A stretch of DNA of 64,000 bases from Corynebacterium sp. (GCF_030532715.1 NZ_JAUNKO010000005.1:124001-188000), one strand, 5' to 3'; positions 1 to 10,240 are shown, counted from the stretch's first letter. Made by a program: numbers and translations. Notes: generated by a model not told the origin, from the letters alone.

Positions 1-45
1 CTTTACGGCTGCTTCCTCAAGGATTTCAAGCCGAGCCAGTGGTAG
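1..45 (+). CDS. Possible C-terminal end of an upstream gene (partial)
   Basis: The first 14 codons of frame +1 read LYGCFLKDFKPSQW and then reach a TAG stop. The stretch is open to the window edge and faces the leftward gene that ends 22 bases further on, so a convergent gene end is plausible. It is too short to recognise a family, and it could be a chance open frame. Confidence 0.25.
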   Translation, partial: LYGCFLKDFKPSQW

Positions 46-66
46 GTTTCACGAGGAATTCCACGT

Positions 67-930
67 TTACACCTTCTGTAGGACTTTGGATTTCCGAGGC
101 TGCCACGCATTGCCCCATTCCCAGGCAACGGCCGTGAGAATGACTACGGCGACGACACCATAGAGTGAACCATTGAAGTCATTGAGTGCGGTTGTGCGAA
201 TAACGATACCGATCACGAGTTCCACGATGACGGCGACGAAGATCGGAATCGAACGCAACCAGATAAACAAGCCGATGAGCGCAACCGCAAGGACGACCCG
301 CGCGATTTGCAGCGGTGCGTTATGGTCCGCCTCAAGCGTGATGCCGAGTGGCCAACCAATGCAACGGGTGAAGGAGCTGGCGCCCGCGACGAGGATGCCG
401 GTCCCGTGAAGGAGGGCGAGTCCTCCGATGGTGATGCCGGCGACGCGGGCGCGGGTGGCATTGGGCTTTGGCTGGCCGAGCTGCGCGCACACGATGGTCA
501 TGCAGATTAACGAGGTGAATGCGCACCACAGGTCGAGCATGCCTTGGAATGGGGTGAGCCCCCACCAGATGGTCATCATGCCGAAGATGCCGGCGCCGAA
601 GGCGCCTAGGAGCGCCACCCAGGGAAGCCACCGCACTCGGGGGTCCGGATGTTTGCGGAGCAGTATCGCGCTGATGATAATCACCGGGGCGCACGATACT
701 GAGAACACGCGGTGGACGAATTCGATAATGGGGTTGAGTTGGATTTCTGGGGTGATTTGCCCTTCGTAGCATCCTGGCCAGTTGGGGCACGCCGCGGAGG
801 AGTCGGTGGCGCACACCACCGCACCTAATGCCACGGCACCGAAGACTACGAACGTGCTGAAACGTACAAAAGCGTTCACGTGTGTTGCGGTCCTGTCATT
901 GATGTCATTCAAAAGGACCCTCAATCCCAC
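67..930 (-). CDS. COX15/CtaA-family membrane protein, second paralogue
   Basis: A polytopic membrane protein of about 287 residues. Near its N-terminus it has the motif CPNWPGCYEG, followed about 20 residues later by EFVHR. The first matches the paired-cysteine motif CPTWPTCHEG of the true haem A synthase gene at 37.8 kb, and the EFVHR histidine resembles a haem-ligand position of the CtaA family. Elsewhere the sequence has diverged, so the substrate is uncertain: it may be a haem A synthase variant or a haem-binding relative. Its start is 29 bases after meaB on the same strand, so it is probably the last gene of the mutA-mutB-meaB operon. GTG 930 has AGGGGA 7 bases upstream; GTG 879, preceded by AGGA, is an alternative that puts the start next to the first membrane helix. 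Confidence 0.7.
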   Translation of the reverse strand: MGLRVLLNDINDRTATHVNAFVRFSTFVVFGAVALGAVVCATDSSAACPNWPGCYEGQITPEIQLNPIIEFVHRVFSVSCAPVIIISAILLRKHPDPRVRWLPWVALLGAFGAGIFGMMTIWWGLTPFQGMLDLWCAFTSLICMTIVCAQLGQPKPNATRARVAGITIGGLALLHGTGILVAGASSFTRCIGWPLGITLEADHNAPLQIARVVLAVALIGLFIWLRSIPIFVAVIVELVIGIVIRTTALNDFNGSLYGVVAVVILTAVAWEWGNAWQPRKSKVLQKV

Positions 931-959
931 ACTCGGGTCCCCTTGGTGGAAGGATTGAG

Positions 960-2054
960 TTATTCGGTATCGAAAGCGGTGAGTATTCGCTCGGCGGCCA
1001 GCGTCGGGGTAATTTGCCCGTCGCGCAATTGGCTTTCCACCAGCTGCTTGACTTCCAACACTTCAGGCTTGGTGTTGAGGCGTTGCAGGATGGTTTCGTG
1101 GACCATGGACCACATCCAACCGACCTGTTGTTCGCGGCGATTGTGGTCGAATCTGCCGCTGGCAAGCATCGCTTTGTGATGGTTGTTGACGGTTTCCCAG
1201 AATTCGTCGATACCTTCGTGCTCGACGGCGGACATGGTCATTGTAGGCGGATGCCAAATGGCATCCTCTGGGCGGACCATGCGCATCGCGGCGGCGAGTT
1301 CACGGGCGGCACGCTTGGCGTTTTTAAGGTTGGGGCCGTCTGCTTTGTTGATGGCGACGAGGTCGGCCATTTCCAACACGCCTTTTTTGATTCCTTGGAG
1401 CTGGTCGCCGGCCCCGGCGAGCGCAAGGAATGTGAAGCAGTCCACCATTTGGGCTACCGCCACCTCGGATTGGCCGACGCCGACGGTTTCCACGAGGATG
1501 ACGTCGTACCCTGCGGCTTCGAACACCACCATTGATTCGCGGGTGGCTTTCGCCACGCCGCCGAGGGTGCCGGCCGAAGGCGAAGGGCGGATAAACGCAT
1601 TGTCCTCGGCGGACAATTTCGCCATGCGGGTCTTATCGCCAAGGATGGATCCGCGGGTTTTGGTCGAGGACGGGTCGATCGCCAGCACGGCCACCTTATG
1701 GCCCTCCCCGATCAGCTTCATGCCCAGTGCCTCAATAAAGGTGGACTTGCCCACACCCGGCACACCGGTAATGCCCACTCGGAGTGCGTTGCCGGAGAAC
1801 GGCAACAATTTCACGAGGAGTTCTTGGGCCAGCACGCGGTGTGCCGGGGCGGTGGATTCCAGCAGGGTGATGGCGCGCGAAATGCGGGTGCGATCGCCGT
1901 TGCGGACGGCGTCGAAAAGCTCATCGACGTCGATCCTGCGGCGCGCGCGTTTGACAATCTCCGGCGCCACGGCAGTCAATTCGCCGAGGTCGGTGCCGGA
2001 TGTGGTCATCAGTGACCCCAAGTGGTGCTCGAGGTATTCGGAATCACCCGTCAT
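960..2054 (-). CDS. meaB: MeaB/ArgK-family GTPase, methylmalonyl-CoA mutase chaperone
   Basis: A 364-residue P-loop GTPase of the MeaB/ArgK/MMAA family. In this family the protein guards methylmalonyl-CoA mutase and gates delivery and release of its adenosylcobalamin cofactor. Visible motifs are the Walker A box GVPGVGKST (about 97-105), the ETVGVGQSE switch segment (about 189-197) and the NKAD base-specificity motif (about 236-239). The start ATG has GAGGGA about 7 bases upstream. It lies 23 bases downstream of mutB in the same direction, which supports the mutase-chaperone assignment over the older ArgK name. Confidence 0.95.
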   Translation of the reverse strand: MTGDSEYLEHHLGSLMTTSGTDLGELTAVAPEIVKRARRRIDVDELFDAVRNGDRTRISRAITLLESTAPAHRVLAQELLVKLLPFSGNALRVGITGVPGVGKSTFIEALGMKLIGEGHKVAVLAIDPSSTKTRGSILGDKTRMAKLSAEDNAFIRPSPSAGTLGGVAKATRESMVVFEAAGYDVILVETVGVGQSEVAVAQMVDCFTFLALAGAGDQLQGIKKGVLEMADLVAINKADGPNLKNAKRAARELAAAMRMVRPEDAIWHPPTMTMSAVEHEGIDEFWETVNNHHKAMLASGRFDHNRREQQVGWMWSMVHETILQRLNTKPEVLEVKQLVESQLRDGQITPTLAAERILTAFDTE

Positions 2055-2077
2055 TTCGCTTCCCTCACAACTTCTGG

Positions 2078-4297
2078 TTAATCCTCAGGAATGGGCAGGT
2101 CAAAGCCCAGGTTTGCGGCTAGCTTCGTGAGCATATCAATCGCAGAATCCGCGATCACCGTGCCGGGCGGGTAAATCGCCGCAGCGCCGAAATCGTAGAG
2201 TTCCTGGAAGTCGCCGGGCGGGATCACGCCACCGACCACGATCAGAATATCCTCACGCCCCAGCTTCTTCAGCTCCTCCTTCAGGGCGGGCACCAAGGTG
2301 AGGTGACCGGCAGCGAGGGAGGAAACGCCGACCACGTGGACGTCGGCATCCACCGCGGAACGCGCGGCCTCGGCGGGGGTTTGGAACAACGGTCCGACGT
2401 CGACGTCCATGCCCAAGTCAGCGTAGGCGGAGGCGACGACCTTCTGGCCGCGGTCGTGACCGTCCTGGCCCATCTTTGCAATGAAGATGCGGGGGCGGCG
2501 ACCTTCCTCAGCCTCGAAAGCATCCGCCATGGCGATCGCCTTCTGCACGTTGGACACGGTGCCTTCCTTCCCAACCTCGTCCTTATACACGCCGGACAGG
2601 GTGCGGATCTCAGCCTCGTGGCGGCCGAACACCTTTTCAAGCGCGTAGGAGATTTCGCCGACGGTGGCCTTCGCACGGGCCGCGTCCACGGACAGCTTCA
2701 GCAGATTTTGGGACAGGTCCCCTGCCTCCTTGTCTTCGCGGCGGGCTGCCTCAGTCAGGGCGTCGAGGGCGGCCTGGCACGCTTCCTCGTCGCGTTCGGC
2801 GCGCAAGCGTTCCAGCTTCTCCAACTGCTCGGCGCGCACCTTGGTGTTGTCCACCTTCAGCACTTCGATCTGCTCGTCTTCGGCGACGATGTACTTGTTC
2901 ACGCCAATGAGCGCCTGGCGGCCCGAATCAATACGGGCCTGGGTGCGGGCGGCGGATTCCTCAATGCGCAGCTTCGGAATACCCTCCACCGTGGCCTGGG
3001 CCATGCCGCCAGCTGCCTCGACTTCCTCGATGTGGGCGCGAGCGCGGTTAGCCAGCTCATTGGTCAACCACTCGATATAGTACGAGCCCGCCCACGGATC
3101 CACCGGGCGCACTGTGCCGGATTCTTGCTGCAACAACAGCTGCGTGTTACGCGCAATTCGTGCGGAGAAGTCGGTGGGTAGTGCCAACGCCTCGTCGAGG
3201 GCGTTCGTGTGCAGCGACTGGGTGTGGCCCTGCGTGGCGGCCATGGCCTCGATGCAGGTACGCGGCACGTTGTTAAACACGTCTTGGGCGGTCAGGGACC
3301 AACCGGAGGTCTGGGAGTGCGTGCGCAGTGACTGCGACTTCGGGCTCTTATTGCCAAACTTTGCCACCAGCTCACTCCACAGGAGGCGGCCGGCGCGCAT
3401 CTTGGCAATCTCCATAAACGTGTACATGGAAATACCCCAGAAGAACGACAAGCGAGGGGCGAACTTGTCCACGTCCAAGCCCACGTCCATGCCCGCGCGG
3501 ATGTACTCCACGCCGTCCGCAAGCGTGTACGCCAACTCCAGGTCAGCGGTCGCGCCGGCCTCCTGGATGTGGTACCCGGAGATCGAAATGGAGTTAAAGC
3601 GCGGCATCATCAACGAGGTGTACTCAAAGATATTCGAGATGATGCGCATGGACGGCTTCGGTGGATAGATATAGGTGTTGCGGACCATGAACTCCTTCAG
3701 AATGTCATTCTGAATGGTGCCCGCAAGCCGGTCCGGCGTCACGCCTTGTTCCTCAGCCGCAACAATGTACAGCGCCAGCACGGGCAGCACCGCGCCGTTC
3801 ATGGTCATGGACACGGACACACTGCCCAAGTCAATGCCCTCGAAAAGCTGGCGCATGTCCAGGATGGAGTCGATGGCCACGCCTGCCATGCCGACGTCAC
3901 CGACGACGCGCTCGTTGTCGGAGTCGTAACCGCGGTGGGTGGCCAAGTCGAACGCCACCGACAAGCCCTTCTGGCCGGCCGCAAGGTTGCGGCGGTAGAA
4001 AGCATTGGACTCGGCGGCGGTGGAGAAACCAGCGTACTGGCGGATGGTCCACGGCTGGTTGGTGTACATCGTGGGGTACGGCCCGCGCATAAACGGCGGC
4101 ATACCCGGGAATGAATCCAGCGGGTGCGGCGGACGCTCATCGGTGCCTTCCGCGGCGGCGTCACGATCCGCGCGCGTAAACACGCGTTTAACGTCGATGC
4201 CTTCGGGGGTGGCCCAGATCTGCTCTTCGGCAGCCACGGGCTGTGCGTCGGTTGCAACAGTGCGCTCGACGTCTGCAAAATTCGGGATGGTGGTCAT
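2078..4297 (-). CDS. mutB: Methylmalonyl-CoA mutase, large (catalytic) subunit
   Basis: A 739-residue adenosylcobalamin enzyme that interconverts (R)-methylmalonyl-CoA and succinyl-CoA in the propionate/methylmalonate pathway. The N-terminal two thirds is the substrate-binding TIM barrel; the C-terminal about 130 residues are the B12-binding domain. The cobalamin signature DGHDRG is at 612-617, with H614 as the expected lower axial ligand, followed by the conserved SSLAAGH and GG segments. The ATG lies 5 bases after the mutA stop, and the stop itself is part of the TAGGAGCG ribosome binding site, so the two subunits are translationally coupled. Confidence 0.97.
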   Translation of the reverse strand: MTTIPNFADVERTVATDAQPVAAEEQIWATPEGIDVKRVFTRADRDAAAEGTDERPPHPLDSFPGMPPFMRGPYPTMYTNQPWTIRQYAGFSTAAESNAFYRRNLAAGQKGLSVAFDLATHRGYDSDNERVVGDVGMAGVAIDSILDMRQLFEGIDLGSVSVSMTMNGAVLPVLALYIVAAEEQGVTPDRLAGTIQNDILKEFMVRNTYIYPPKPSMRIISNIFEYTSLMMPRFNSISISGYHIQEAGATADLELAYTLADGVEYIRAGMDVGLDVDKFAPRLSFFWGISMYTFMEIAKMRAGRLLWSELVAKFGNKSPKSQSLRTHSQTSGWSLTAQDVFNNVPRTCIEAMAATQGHTQSLHTNALDEALALPTDFSARIARNTQLLLQQESGTVRPVDPWAGSYYIEWLTNELANRARAHIEEVEAAGGMAQATVEGIPKLRIEESAARTQARIDSGRQALIGVNKYIVAEDEQIEVLKVDNTKVRAEQLEKLERLRAERDEEACQAALDALTEAARREDKEAGDLSQNLLKLSVDAARAKATVGEISYALEKVFGRHEAEIRTLSGVYKDEVGKEGTVSNVQKAIAMADAFEAEEGRRPRIFIAKMGQDGHDRGQKVVASAYADLGMDVDVGPLFQTPAEAARSAVDADVHVVGVSSLAAGHLTLVPALKEELKKLGREDILIVVGGVIPPGDFQELYDFGAAAIYPPGTVIADSAIDMLTKLAANLGFDLPIPED

Positions 4298-4302
4298 CGC
4301 TC

Positions 4303-6123
4303 CTACGCTCCCAACGTGGTCAGCAGCTCAGACAGGGTCTTTGCGGCGTCGATCTTCATGTTCAGATAACCGTCGGCGCCTTCGAGCGCGCTCGAAGCAC
4401 CAGCAACCAGCACGGTACCCACCCCGGCGTCCCGCAAGGCAGCCAACGCGTCCGCGCCGGACTCCCCGTACTCGGGGTCGGTGCCGCAGATCACCGCAAT
4501 GGGGGCAGATTTCGCGGCGGCGGTGAACTCCTCCGTGCCCGGTACCACCTGGCCAGGGTTGAGCGCCTCAATGCCGCCGGATGCCAACAGGTTGGTGGCA
4601 AAACCGGTGCGGATGTTGTGCTTGGCCAGCGGCCCCAGCGGGATCAGCACTGCCTGCGGGCGAGCGCCCTGAGCCTCAAGGAAGGCGTCCGAACGATCAC
4701 GCAGCGCCTCGAATTCAGCGGCCCAACGGCGCACCCCGGCGGGCTCCACGCGCAATTCGGCCGACAGCGGACGCTCCAGCAGGTTCGGGAACTCGTTAAT
4801 ACCGGTGAGTTGCTTGCGGCGGTGCGCGATATCCACGCGCGTGGCCTCGTGCGCCGCATCCAAGGTTTCCCGGACAAAGTCCGCTGCGGCGGTCAACCCG
4901 CCCTTGGCTTCCACCTCGGTGAATACGGCCCACGCCTTGTCGGCGAGCTTGTCGGTGAAGTCCTCCACAAAGTAGGAGCCGCCTGCCGGGTCAATGACAT
5001 GACCTAAGTGCGATTCCTCCAACAGCAACAGGTTAGTGTTGCGGGCGATACGGTGCGCGAACGCGCGGGAAGTGTTCGGCAATCCGCCCGGCACGGCGTA
5101 ATCGAACGGGAGTACCTCCACGGCGGTGGCCCCACCCACGCCGGCGGCGAACGCGGCGACGGTGACGCGCAACATGTTGACCCATGGGTCGCGCTGGCTG
5201 AACATCACGGGCGCGGTGACCGCATATTGCGGGGCGGCACCCGCATCCGGTGCACCCAATACTTCTGCCACGCGCGCCCACAATTCGCGGGCGGCGCGGA
5301 ACTTAGCAATCTGGGAGAACTGGTCGTCGTTGGTGGCAAAGCGGAACGCCACCTGGCCCAGCGCGTCCGCAACACTCATCCCGGCGTCGGTGAGTGCCCG
5401 CAGGTACTCCACGCCTGCGGCCAGCGCGAAGCCGATTTCCTGGGCGTCGGTTGCACCCTGGTTGGAAAACGACACCGCATCCACCGTGATGGCGCGGACG
5501 CCAGCTGGCGCGGCGACAGCAAGTTCTACGGCCTGCGCCAGCGAGACCGTCTCGCTGCCATCAACGCTCGAGGTCAGCGGGGTGGCGCCGAGGGTGACGG
5601 TCGGGGTGACACCCGCGGCGTCGATACGCTGGTACAGTGCAGCCGCAACTTCGGGGAGCTTCGAGCCCGCCCGCAAGTGCACCGGCGCTAGGTCAAGCAG
5701 TACGTCGCGCAGCACGGCGGGAAGGTCGGCGGCGGTCAAGCCTTCGGTGAAGTCCAGCACCAAATCCGTGGTGCCGTTGTTCAGTGCGTGCAGAATGTCC
5801 TTATTCGCCTGCTCCGCGGAAGAACCGCCAAAAGTTTCGGTCACGCCCCAGCCGTAGCGCTCGGCAGTTGTACCGCGCACAAACGGGAAAGCGCCCGGCA
5901 CGACGTTCTCCCCCGCCTCGTCGGCGCGTGTGTACAGCGGATTGACATCAATACCGTCATAGTTCGTGCGGATCAGCTTCTTCCACACGTCCAACGGGAT
6001 GTCAGCCACATCCTTTTTCTGAGTGCGTGCAAATACCCCTGCCACGGACTTGTACCAAGCTTGTTGGCGTGCCTCAAAATCCTCAGGCAAGGGTACCGGC
6101 GCGCTGGACTGCGTGTTGGTCAC
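4303..6123 (-). CDS. mutA: Methylmalonyl-CoA mutase, small subunit
   Basis: A 606-residue non-catalytic partner of MutB. It has the same two-domain layout, but where MutB has DGHDRG the corresponding C-terminal segment reads [14 protein letters not shown], so the cobalamin histidine motif is missing, as expected for MutA. It is the first gene of the operon mutA-mutB-meaB-ctaA-like. The GTG start is preceded by AAGGGGAG. On the coding strand TATTTT lies about 30 bases upstream and could be a -10 box, but no clear -35 is visible. The divergent neighbour starts 199 bases away. Confidence 0.96.
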   Translation of the reverse strand: MTNTQSSAPVPLPEDFEARQQAWYKSVAGVFARTQKKDVADIPLDVWKKLIRTNYDGIDVNPLYTRADEAGENVVPGAFPFVRGTTAERYGWGVTETFGGSSAEQANKDILHALNNGTTDLVLDFTEGLTAADLPAVLRDVLLDLAPVHLRAGSKLPEVAAALYQRIDAAGVTPTVTLGATPLTSSVDGSETVSLAQAVELAVAAPAGVRAITVDAVSFSNQGATDAQEIGFALAAGVEYLRALTDAGMSVADALGQVAFRFATNDDQFSQIAKFRAARELWARVAEVLGAPDAGAAPQYAVTAPVMFSQRDPWVNMLRVTVAAFAAGVGGATAVEVLPFDYAVPGGLPNTSRAFAHRIARNTNLLLLEESHLGHVIDPAGGSYFVEDFTDKLADKAWAVFTEVEAKGGLTAAADFVRETLDAAHEATRVDIAHRRKQLTGINEFPNLLERPLSAELRVEPAGVRRWAAEFEALRDRSDAFLEAQGARPQAVLIPLGPLAKHNIRTGFATNLLASGGIEALNPGQVVPGTEEFTAAAKSAPIAVICGTDPEYGESGADALAALRDAGVGTVLVAGASSALEGADGYLNMKIDAAKTLSELLTTLGA

Positions 6124-6309
6124 AGTGCTCCCCTTCGGTTATGTGTCTGAAAATAAACAGTCAATTGCCCGCCCCGTGCGACAAGGGCTCACAATCTGTG
6201 TCTCAGTGTAACGCGGGATACGTTGTGAGCGGGCCTGTTACGCCCAAAACGGGGCGAAGCAACAGAAACAATGCCCGATTGTGTGTTCTTTGGCGGTGTT
6301 GGGACAGAC

Positions 6310-6315
6310 TACGCT
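6310..6315 (+). promoter_or_regulatory. -10 box TACGCT of a likely leaderless promoter
   Basis: TACGCT fits the corynebacterial TANNNT -10 consensus and ends exactly 7 bases before ATG 6323, which has no Shine-Dalgarno sequence. Transcription would begin at or next to the start codon. A -35 is not clear. Confidence 0.5.
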
Positions 6316-6322
6316 AGACGAT

Positions 6323-7024
6323 ATGCTTTGGGATTTCCTCCGCGGCGTGGCCCGGGACGCCTACACTGCCATCAGTGCCTGGCCTGCGTGGAAGAAAATA
6401 GGTTTTGGATGCGCAGCGGTAGCGTTGCTGGTGATTGTTACCGTGACAGATATTGATTTGCCGCTCCTGCGCGCATGGTCAGAACAGGCGGGGCCGTGGT
6501 TTCCCGTACTCTTTTTCTGCCTCTATGTGGGGGTGACGCAATTACCTATCCCCCGTACCATTTTCACGCTCAGCGCCGGCGTGTTCTTTGGCGCTGGGTT
6601 GGGCATTGGGGTTGCCCTAGCCGCCACGACGATTTCCGCGGCGCTTTCCTTAACTATTGTTCGCCGGCTGCTGGGCGATTGGATGCGGCCCCGGCTCACC
6701 CACCCCGCCGTGGCGGGTATCGACGCCCGCCTGCGGGAACGCGGTTGGCTTGCCGTGTTGTCGCTGCGTATGATCGCCGCCGTACCGTTTTCGGTGCTGA
6801 ACTATGTTGCAGCCTTGACCTCCGTCAAGCTCCTGCCCTTTTCCGCGGCCACCGCGATTGGTTCCGCGCCGGGCACGATCGCCACGGTGGTGTTTGGCGC
6901 GGCGCTGACAGGCGACGCTGATCCGAAAGTGCTGATAATTACCCTGTTGTTGTGTGCTCTCGGCGTGGCGGGGTTAACCCTCGATGCCCGCTTGCCTGTG
7001 CAAAACATCAAGCACCCAAGGTAG
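6323..7024 (+). CDS. VTT/TVP38-TMEM64 (DedA-like) membrane protein
   Basis: About 233 residues with six or so hydrophobic segments. The conserved VTT-domain pattern is visible: a re-entrant loop around PIPRTIFTLSAGVFFG and a later helix with VLSLRMIAAVPFSVLNYVAAL and GSAPGTIATVVFGA. Proteins of this superfamily sit in the cytoplasmic membrane and are linked to lipid scrambling or transport; the specific substrate is unknown. I place the start at ATG 6323, because the longer in-frame GTG at 6281 has no ribosome binding site while ATG 6323 fits a leaderless start. It is divergent from mutA. Confidence 0.85.
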   Translation: MLWDFLRGVARDAYTAISAWPAWKKIGFGCAAVALLVIVTVTDIDLPLLRAWSEQAGPWFPVLFFCLYVGVTQLPIPRTIFTLSAGVFFGAGLGIGVALAATTISAALSLTIVRRLLGDWMRPRLTHPAVAGIDARLRERGWLAVLSLRMIAAVPFSVLNYVAALTSVKLLPFSAATAIGSAPGTIATVVFGAALTGDADPKVLIITLLLCALGVAGLTLDARLPVQNIKHPR

Positions 7025-7054
7025 ATTCTAAGCATCTACTCATAAAGGATTGTT

Positions 7055-7612
7055 GTGTTTGCTATTCATGCTCGGTACCGCGGCCGGGAAGTCCGGCGCG
7101 CTGACTTGGTGCGCCGCTCCGCCGCAGCCTTGTCCACGCTCGAAGGCGTCGGCGAGTTCGAACTTTTGGGCGTGGAGGACATTTGCGCGGTGATTGCGTC
7201 CGCGCAGGCCGCCACCGACACCACCATGGCATTGTTGGCCGCTGGGGATTGGGCCGTAGGCATCGGCATTAGCGCACGCGCCGAACGCGCCAAAGATATT
7301 GCCGGCGCCGCCCTAGGTAAGCACGCGCGCTCCGGCACCGTCAAAGTGCGTATCGACGCCCGCGGCGGCGAAGCCGCGGCACGCGCCACCGACGTCGCCG
7401 CAGTATTCACCTTATTGGGCCATGTGCTGGCCAAACGCTCCCCCGAAGGGCGGGAGGCCACCGCGCTTATGCGATCCGGGTTGAACCAAAACGAGGCCGC
7501 CCGCGAGCTGGGCATTTCCAAACAGGCCATGTCGCAGCGTTTGCAGGCGGCTGGGTGGCAGGCCGAAACCGCAGGCTGGGAGCTCGCAGTACACATGCTG
7601 GAACGAGCCTGA
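7055..7612 (+). CDS. Hypothetical protein with C-terminal helix-turn-helix
   Basis: A 185-residue protein of unknown function. The C-terminal third contains LNQNEAARELGISKQAMSQRLQAAGW, a textbook helix-turn-helix (about 145-170), so it probably binds DNA. The N-terminal 130 residues are alanine-rich and show no motif I recognise. The GTG start at 7055 has AAAGGA 5 bases upstream. It follows the VTT-domain gene by 30 bases on the same strand and may be cotranscribed; it converges on the DUF3097 gene. A transcriptional regulator is an inference from the HTH only. Confidence 0.8.
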   Translation: MFAIHARYRGREVRRADLVRRSAAALSTLEGVGEFELLGVEDICAVIASAQAATDTTMALLAAGDWAVGIGISARAERAKDIAGAALGKHARSGTVKVRIDARGGEAAARATDVAAVFTLLGHVLAKRSPEGREATALMRSGLNQNEAARELGISKQAMSQRLQAAGWQAETAGWELAVHMLERA

Positions 7613-7632
7613 TCTGATCCGGTTCTGTCCGG

Positions 7633-8469
7633 TTACATCAGGTCGGACTTATCGAGCTCCGGCACGGTCACAAAATCGACCAGGCGTTCCACCGCACCAA
7701 TGAGTGTGGCGTCAAGGTCACGGAATGAACCAACCGCGTTGTAAACACGGTTCCAACCTTCCTTCGGATCCGACCAGCCGAGCCGCTGGCACACCCCGGT
7801 TTTCCAATCCTCCCCGCGAGGCACTTCGGGCCAGGCGCGCATGCCCAACCGCTCTGGTTTCACCGCAGCCCAAATATCAATAAACGGGTGGCCCGTCACC
7901 AGCACGTGCGGCCCCACGCTGGCGGTCAGGCGGGTCTCCTTTGAGCCGGTGACCAGGTGATCGGCGAGCACACCAACTCGCCGCCCCACCCCGGGCTGGA
8001 ACTCCGCGAGACGCTCCGGCAGATTATCCAAACCTTCCAAATACTCCACCACCACGCCCTCAACGCGCAAGTCATGGCCCCAGACTTTCTCAACGATGGC
8101 GGCGTCGTGGACGCCCTCCACCCAGATGCGCGATGGGGCCGCCACCTTCGCCTGCACATTGGCCACTCGTTTCGAACCGGAGTTAGAGCGCTGGGGCGCT
8201 TGGGGGGCGACGTATCTGGTGAGGGTGACGGGGCGGCCGTCGATAAGAAACGCCCCAGGGCGCAATTTAAACAAGTGTTCGTTGCCGCGGCGATCCTCGA
8301 GGCGGACGAAATCCCCGTCATAGGTACGTTCGAAACCGGTCACGGCGCCCACATACCCGGTGGCTTTCACCTCCACCACCAGCCCGGGCTGCGCCGGAAC
8401 GTGCGGGTATTCTGGGCGGGCGTTGCGGGAATGACCGGCGAAAATATCGCCTGCGTAGGGATCTCTCAT
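7633..8469 (-). CDS. DUF3097-family protein
   Basis: A soluble 278-residue protein of the actinobacterial DUF3097 family, whose function is not known. Family-like features are the N-terminal MRDPYAGDIFAGH segment, the IWVEGVHDAAIVEKVWGHDLRVEG core, which recalls a TOPRIM-like nucleotidyl/metal-binding fold, and VGVLADHLVTGSKE. The open frame extends 32 codons further upstream, but ATG 8469 matches the family start. A TAGGCT -10 box lies 8 bases upstream and no Shine-Dalgarno is present. It is divergent from the 8497 gene, with only 27 bases between the two start codons. Confidence 0.85.
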   Translation of the reverse strand: MRDPYAGDIFAGHSRNARPEYPHVPAQPGLVVEVKATGYVGAVTGFERTYDGDFVRLEDRRGNEHLFKLRPGAFLIDGRPVTLTRYVAPQAPQRSNSGSKRVANVQAKVAAPSRIWVEGVHDAAIVEKVWGHDLRVEGVVVEYLEGLDNLPERLAEFQPGVGRRVGVLADHLVTGSKETRLTASVGPHVLVTGHPFIDIWAAVKPERLGMRAWPEVPRGEDWKTGVCQRLGWSDPKEGWNRVYNAVGSFRDLDATLIGAVERLVDFVTVPELDKSDLM

Positions 8470-8496
8470 GGTCACACAGCCTATACTGAACCAGCT
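8470..8496. promoter_or_regulatory. Back-to-back leaderless promoters in 27 bases
   Basis: Two start codons on opposite strands (8469 minus, 8497 plus) are separated by 27 bases. On the plus strand TATACT (8482-8487) ends 9 bases before ATG 8497. On the minus strand TAGGCT (8483-8478) ends 8 bases before ATG 8469. The two -10 hexamers overlap by 2 bases, and neither gene has a ribosome binding site. Two polymerases could not occupy this region together. Confidence 0.6.
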
Positions 8497-9183
8497 ATGG
8501 ATTTTCGGACCCCCGTATACTCGCCGCTGCAACACGCCGCCGTTTGGCTTGGCGGTTGGCTTCATGGTCGCGTCGCTTTCGACGACCTTACCGGCGCCTT
8601 TGTCGAACTGTTCGGCGCCGCTATGGATATCGAATTACTGCGCGAAATTCGCGCGGTGGCGCCGCGTGGGGAACCTGCGCTGCGGCTCGCGCTTTCCGGC
8701 CCCGGCGAGCCTACCGGCCTCGCCGAAGGCGCCGCTCTGTTAGTCGGGCGAGTTGTGCTTTCCCCCATCACGGACACCAACGGCGTGGCTAGCGCATGGA
8801 ATTGGCGGGAACACAGCGGACCAGTCTCGGTACCGTATTGCTCCCCCGGCGAGGCGGAACGAGCGCTTATGGAAGCCACCCGCGCCGCCGCTGAGATCAT
8901 TTCGCGCACCGACGCGCCGATCGCGGCGGGCAACAGCAACCCGCGACAGCTGGTGCGTTCATTAGGGGACCACTACGACGTGCCCGGCCTGCCGGCTTGC
9001 ACCCCGCAACGCGCAGAGAAACTGTTTGCGCGGGCAGATAGTGTCGCCGCCATCGTGGAAGCGGTGCACGAACGCTACCGCGACCACCGCTTTGATCCGC
9101 AGCTCATTGGGTTGTGGCGGCATATTCGGCACGCCCGCATCGCCGGCGTGGACTACGCGATTAGTGAATTTTCGCGCGCCTAG
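8497..9183 (+). CDS. Conserved hypothetical protein
   Basis: A 228-residue protein rich in alanine and arginine with no membrane segments or signal peptide and no motif I recognise. Recurrent acidic and aromatic positions such as [16 protein letters not shown] and [19 protein letters not shown] give it the look of a real globular protein. The open frame runs far upstream as a shadow of the opposite gene, but ATG 8497 with TATACT 9 bases before it is the credible start. Its last 23 bases overlap the 3' end of hemH on the other strand. In C. glutamicum an uncharacterised gene occupies a similar position before hemH. Confidence 0.75.
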   Translation: MDFRTPVYSPLQHAAVWLGGWLHGRVAFDDLTGAFVELFGAAMDIELLREIRAVAPRGEPALRLALSGPGEPTGLAEGAALLVGRVVLSPITDTNGVASAWNWREHSGPVSVPYCSPGEAERALMEATRAAAEIISRTDAPIAAGNSNPRQLVRSLGDHYDVPGLPACTPQRAEKLFARADSVAAIVEAVHERYRDHRFDPQLIGLWRHIRHARIAGVDYAISEFSRA

Positions 9184-10240
9184 GGAGCGCGCCGGGCCGG
9201 GCGGACACGCAACAATCTGGGGCGCAGGGGGCGCCATTGACGGTGCAGCCGCGCGCCGGTTCCTCCCCCAGCCTGCGGGCAGGCACACCGTTCGTGTGTT
9301 CGCGGACGAGTTCCACGACCATACGGGCGAATTCACGGGTGGGGCCGGCGGTCCGGGTGCGTTCGATTGGCATGCTGAGAAGTTTCGCCTCATCGGCAAG
9401 CTCCGAGTCTAGGTCCCACACCACCTCGATGTGGTCAGAAACAAAACCGATGGGGCACACAATGGCGGCGCGCACCCCCTGCTTGTGCACCTGCGTAATG
9501 TGGTCCACGATGTCCGGCTCCAGCCACGGCACGCGCGGGTCCCCAGAGCGCGATTGCCACACCACATCCCATTCGCGATATCCCGCCGCTTCGGCCACCA
9601 GTTTGGAGGCTTCCTGCACCTGCCGGGAGTACAGGTTCTCCTGGATGCCGGAGGCGAGGTCCGCAACCATTGGAATAGAGTGTGCCGTAAACACTAAGCG
9701 TGCCTCGCCGCGCGCCCAAGCGGGCAACTTGGCGCGGGATTCCAGGACGGCTTCAGTCATTGCCTGGATATACAGCGGATGATCGTAAAAGTGCCGCAGT
9801 TTGGTAAACGTAATTTCCGCCAGCCCGGCCGCTGCGACGGCTTCCCGCATGCGCACGATATCCTCATCGTATTGGCGGCAGCCGGAGTACCCCGCCCAAG
9901 CGGAAGTGGCGAACACAAGTGCGTTACGCACCCCGTCTTCCGCCATTCGTATCGCCGTGTCCTCCGCCATGGGATGCCAGTTACGGTTGGCAAAATACAT
10001 CTTGAGCGGCAATTGGTGAGCGCGCAGTTCCTGCTCGACGTTGCTCATGATCTCACGGTTCAGCTCGTTCAGCGGGCTCACGCCACCGAAATGGTGGTAA
10101 TGAACCTCCACCTCGTCGAGGCGTTCCGGGGGGATGCCGCGACCGCGAGTGACGTTTTCCAAAAACGGTCGAACGTCCGCGTGACCTTCCGGCCCTCCGA
10201 ATGAGAGGAGGACCAGAGCATCGTACGTAGCACTACTCAT
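9161..10240 (-). CDS. hemH: Coproporphyrin III ferrochelatase
   Basis: A 359-residue ferrochelatase that inserts Fe2+ into the porphyrin ring; in Actinobacteria and Firmicutes the substrate is coproporphyrin III, so CpfC is the modern name. The catalytic histidine lies in FTAHSIP (H187), and the acidic loop ELNREIM and the [12 protein letters not shown] segment are intact. The C-terminal tail has cysteines at 332, 339, 343 and 344, the type of [2Fe-2S]-binding extension known from the mycobacterial enzyme. There is no Shine-Dalgarno; TAATCT lies exactly 7 bases before the ATG, which suggests a leaderless message starting in the 24-base gap after the hydrolase gene. Confidence 0.95.
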   Translation of the reverse strand: MSSATYDALVLLSFGGPEGHADVRPFLENVTRGRGIPPERLDEVEVHYHHFGGVSPLNELNREIMSNVEQELRAHQLPLKMYFANRNWHPMAEDTAIRMAEDGVRNALVFATSAWAGYSGCRQYDEDIVRMREAVAAAGLAEITFTKLRHFYDHPLYIQAMTEAVLESRAKLPAWARGEARLVFTAHSIPMVADLASGIQENLYSRQVQEASKLVAEAAGYREWDVVWQSRSGDPRVPWLEPDIVDHITQVHKQGVRAAIVCPIGFVSDHIEVVWDLDSELADEAKLLSMPIERTRTAGPTREFARMVVELVREHTNGVPARRLGEEPARGCTVNGAPCAPDCCVSARPGALPRRAKIH

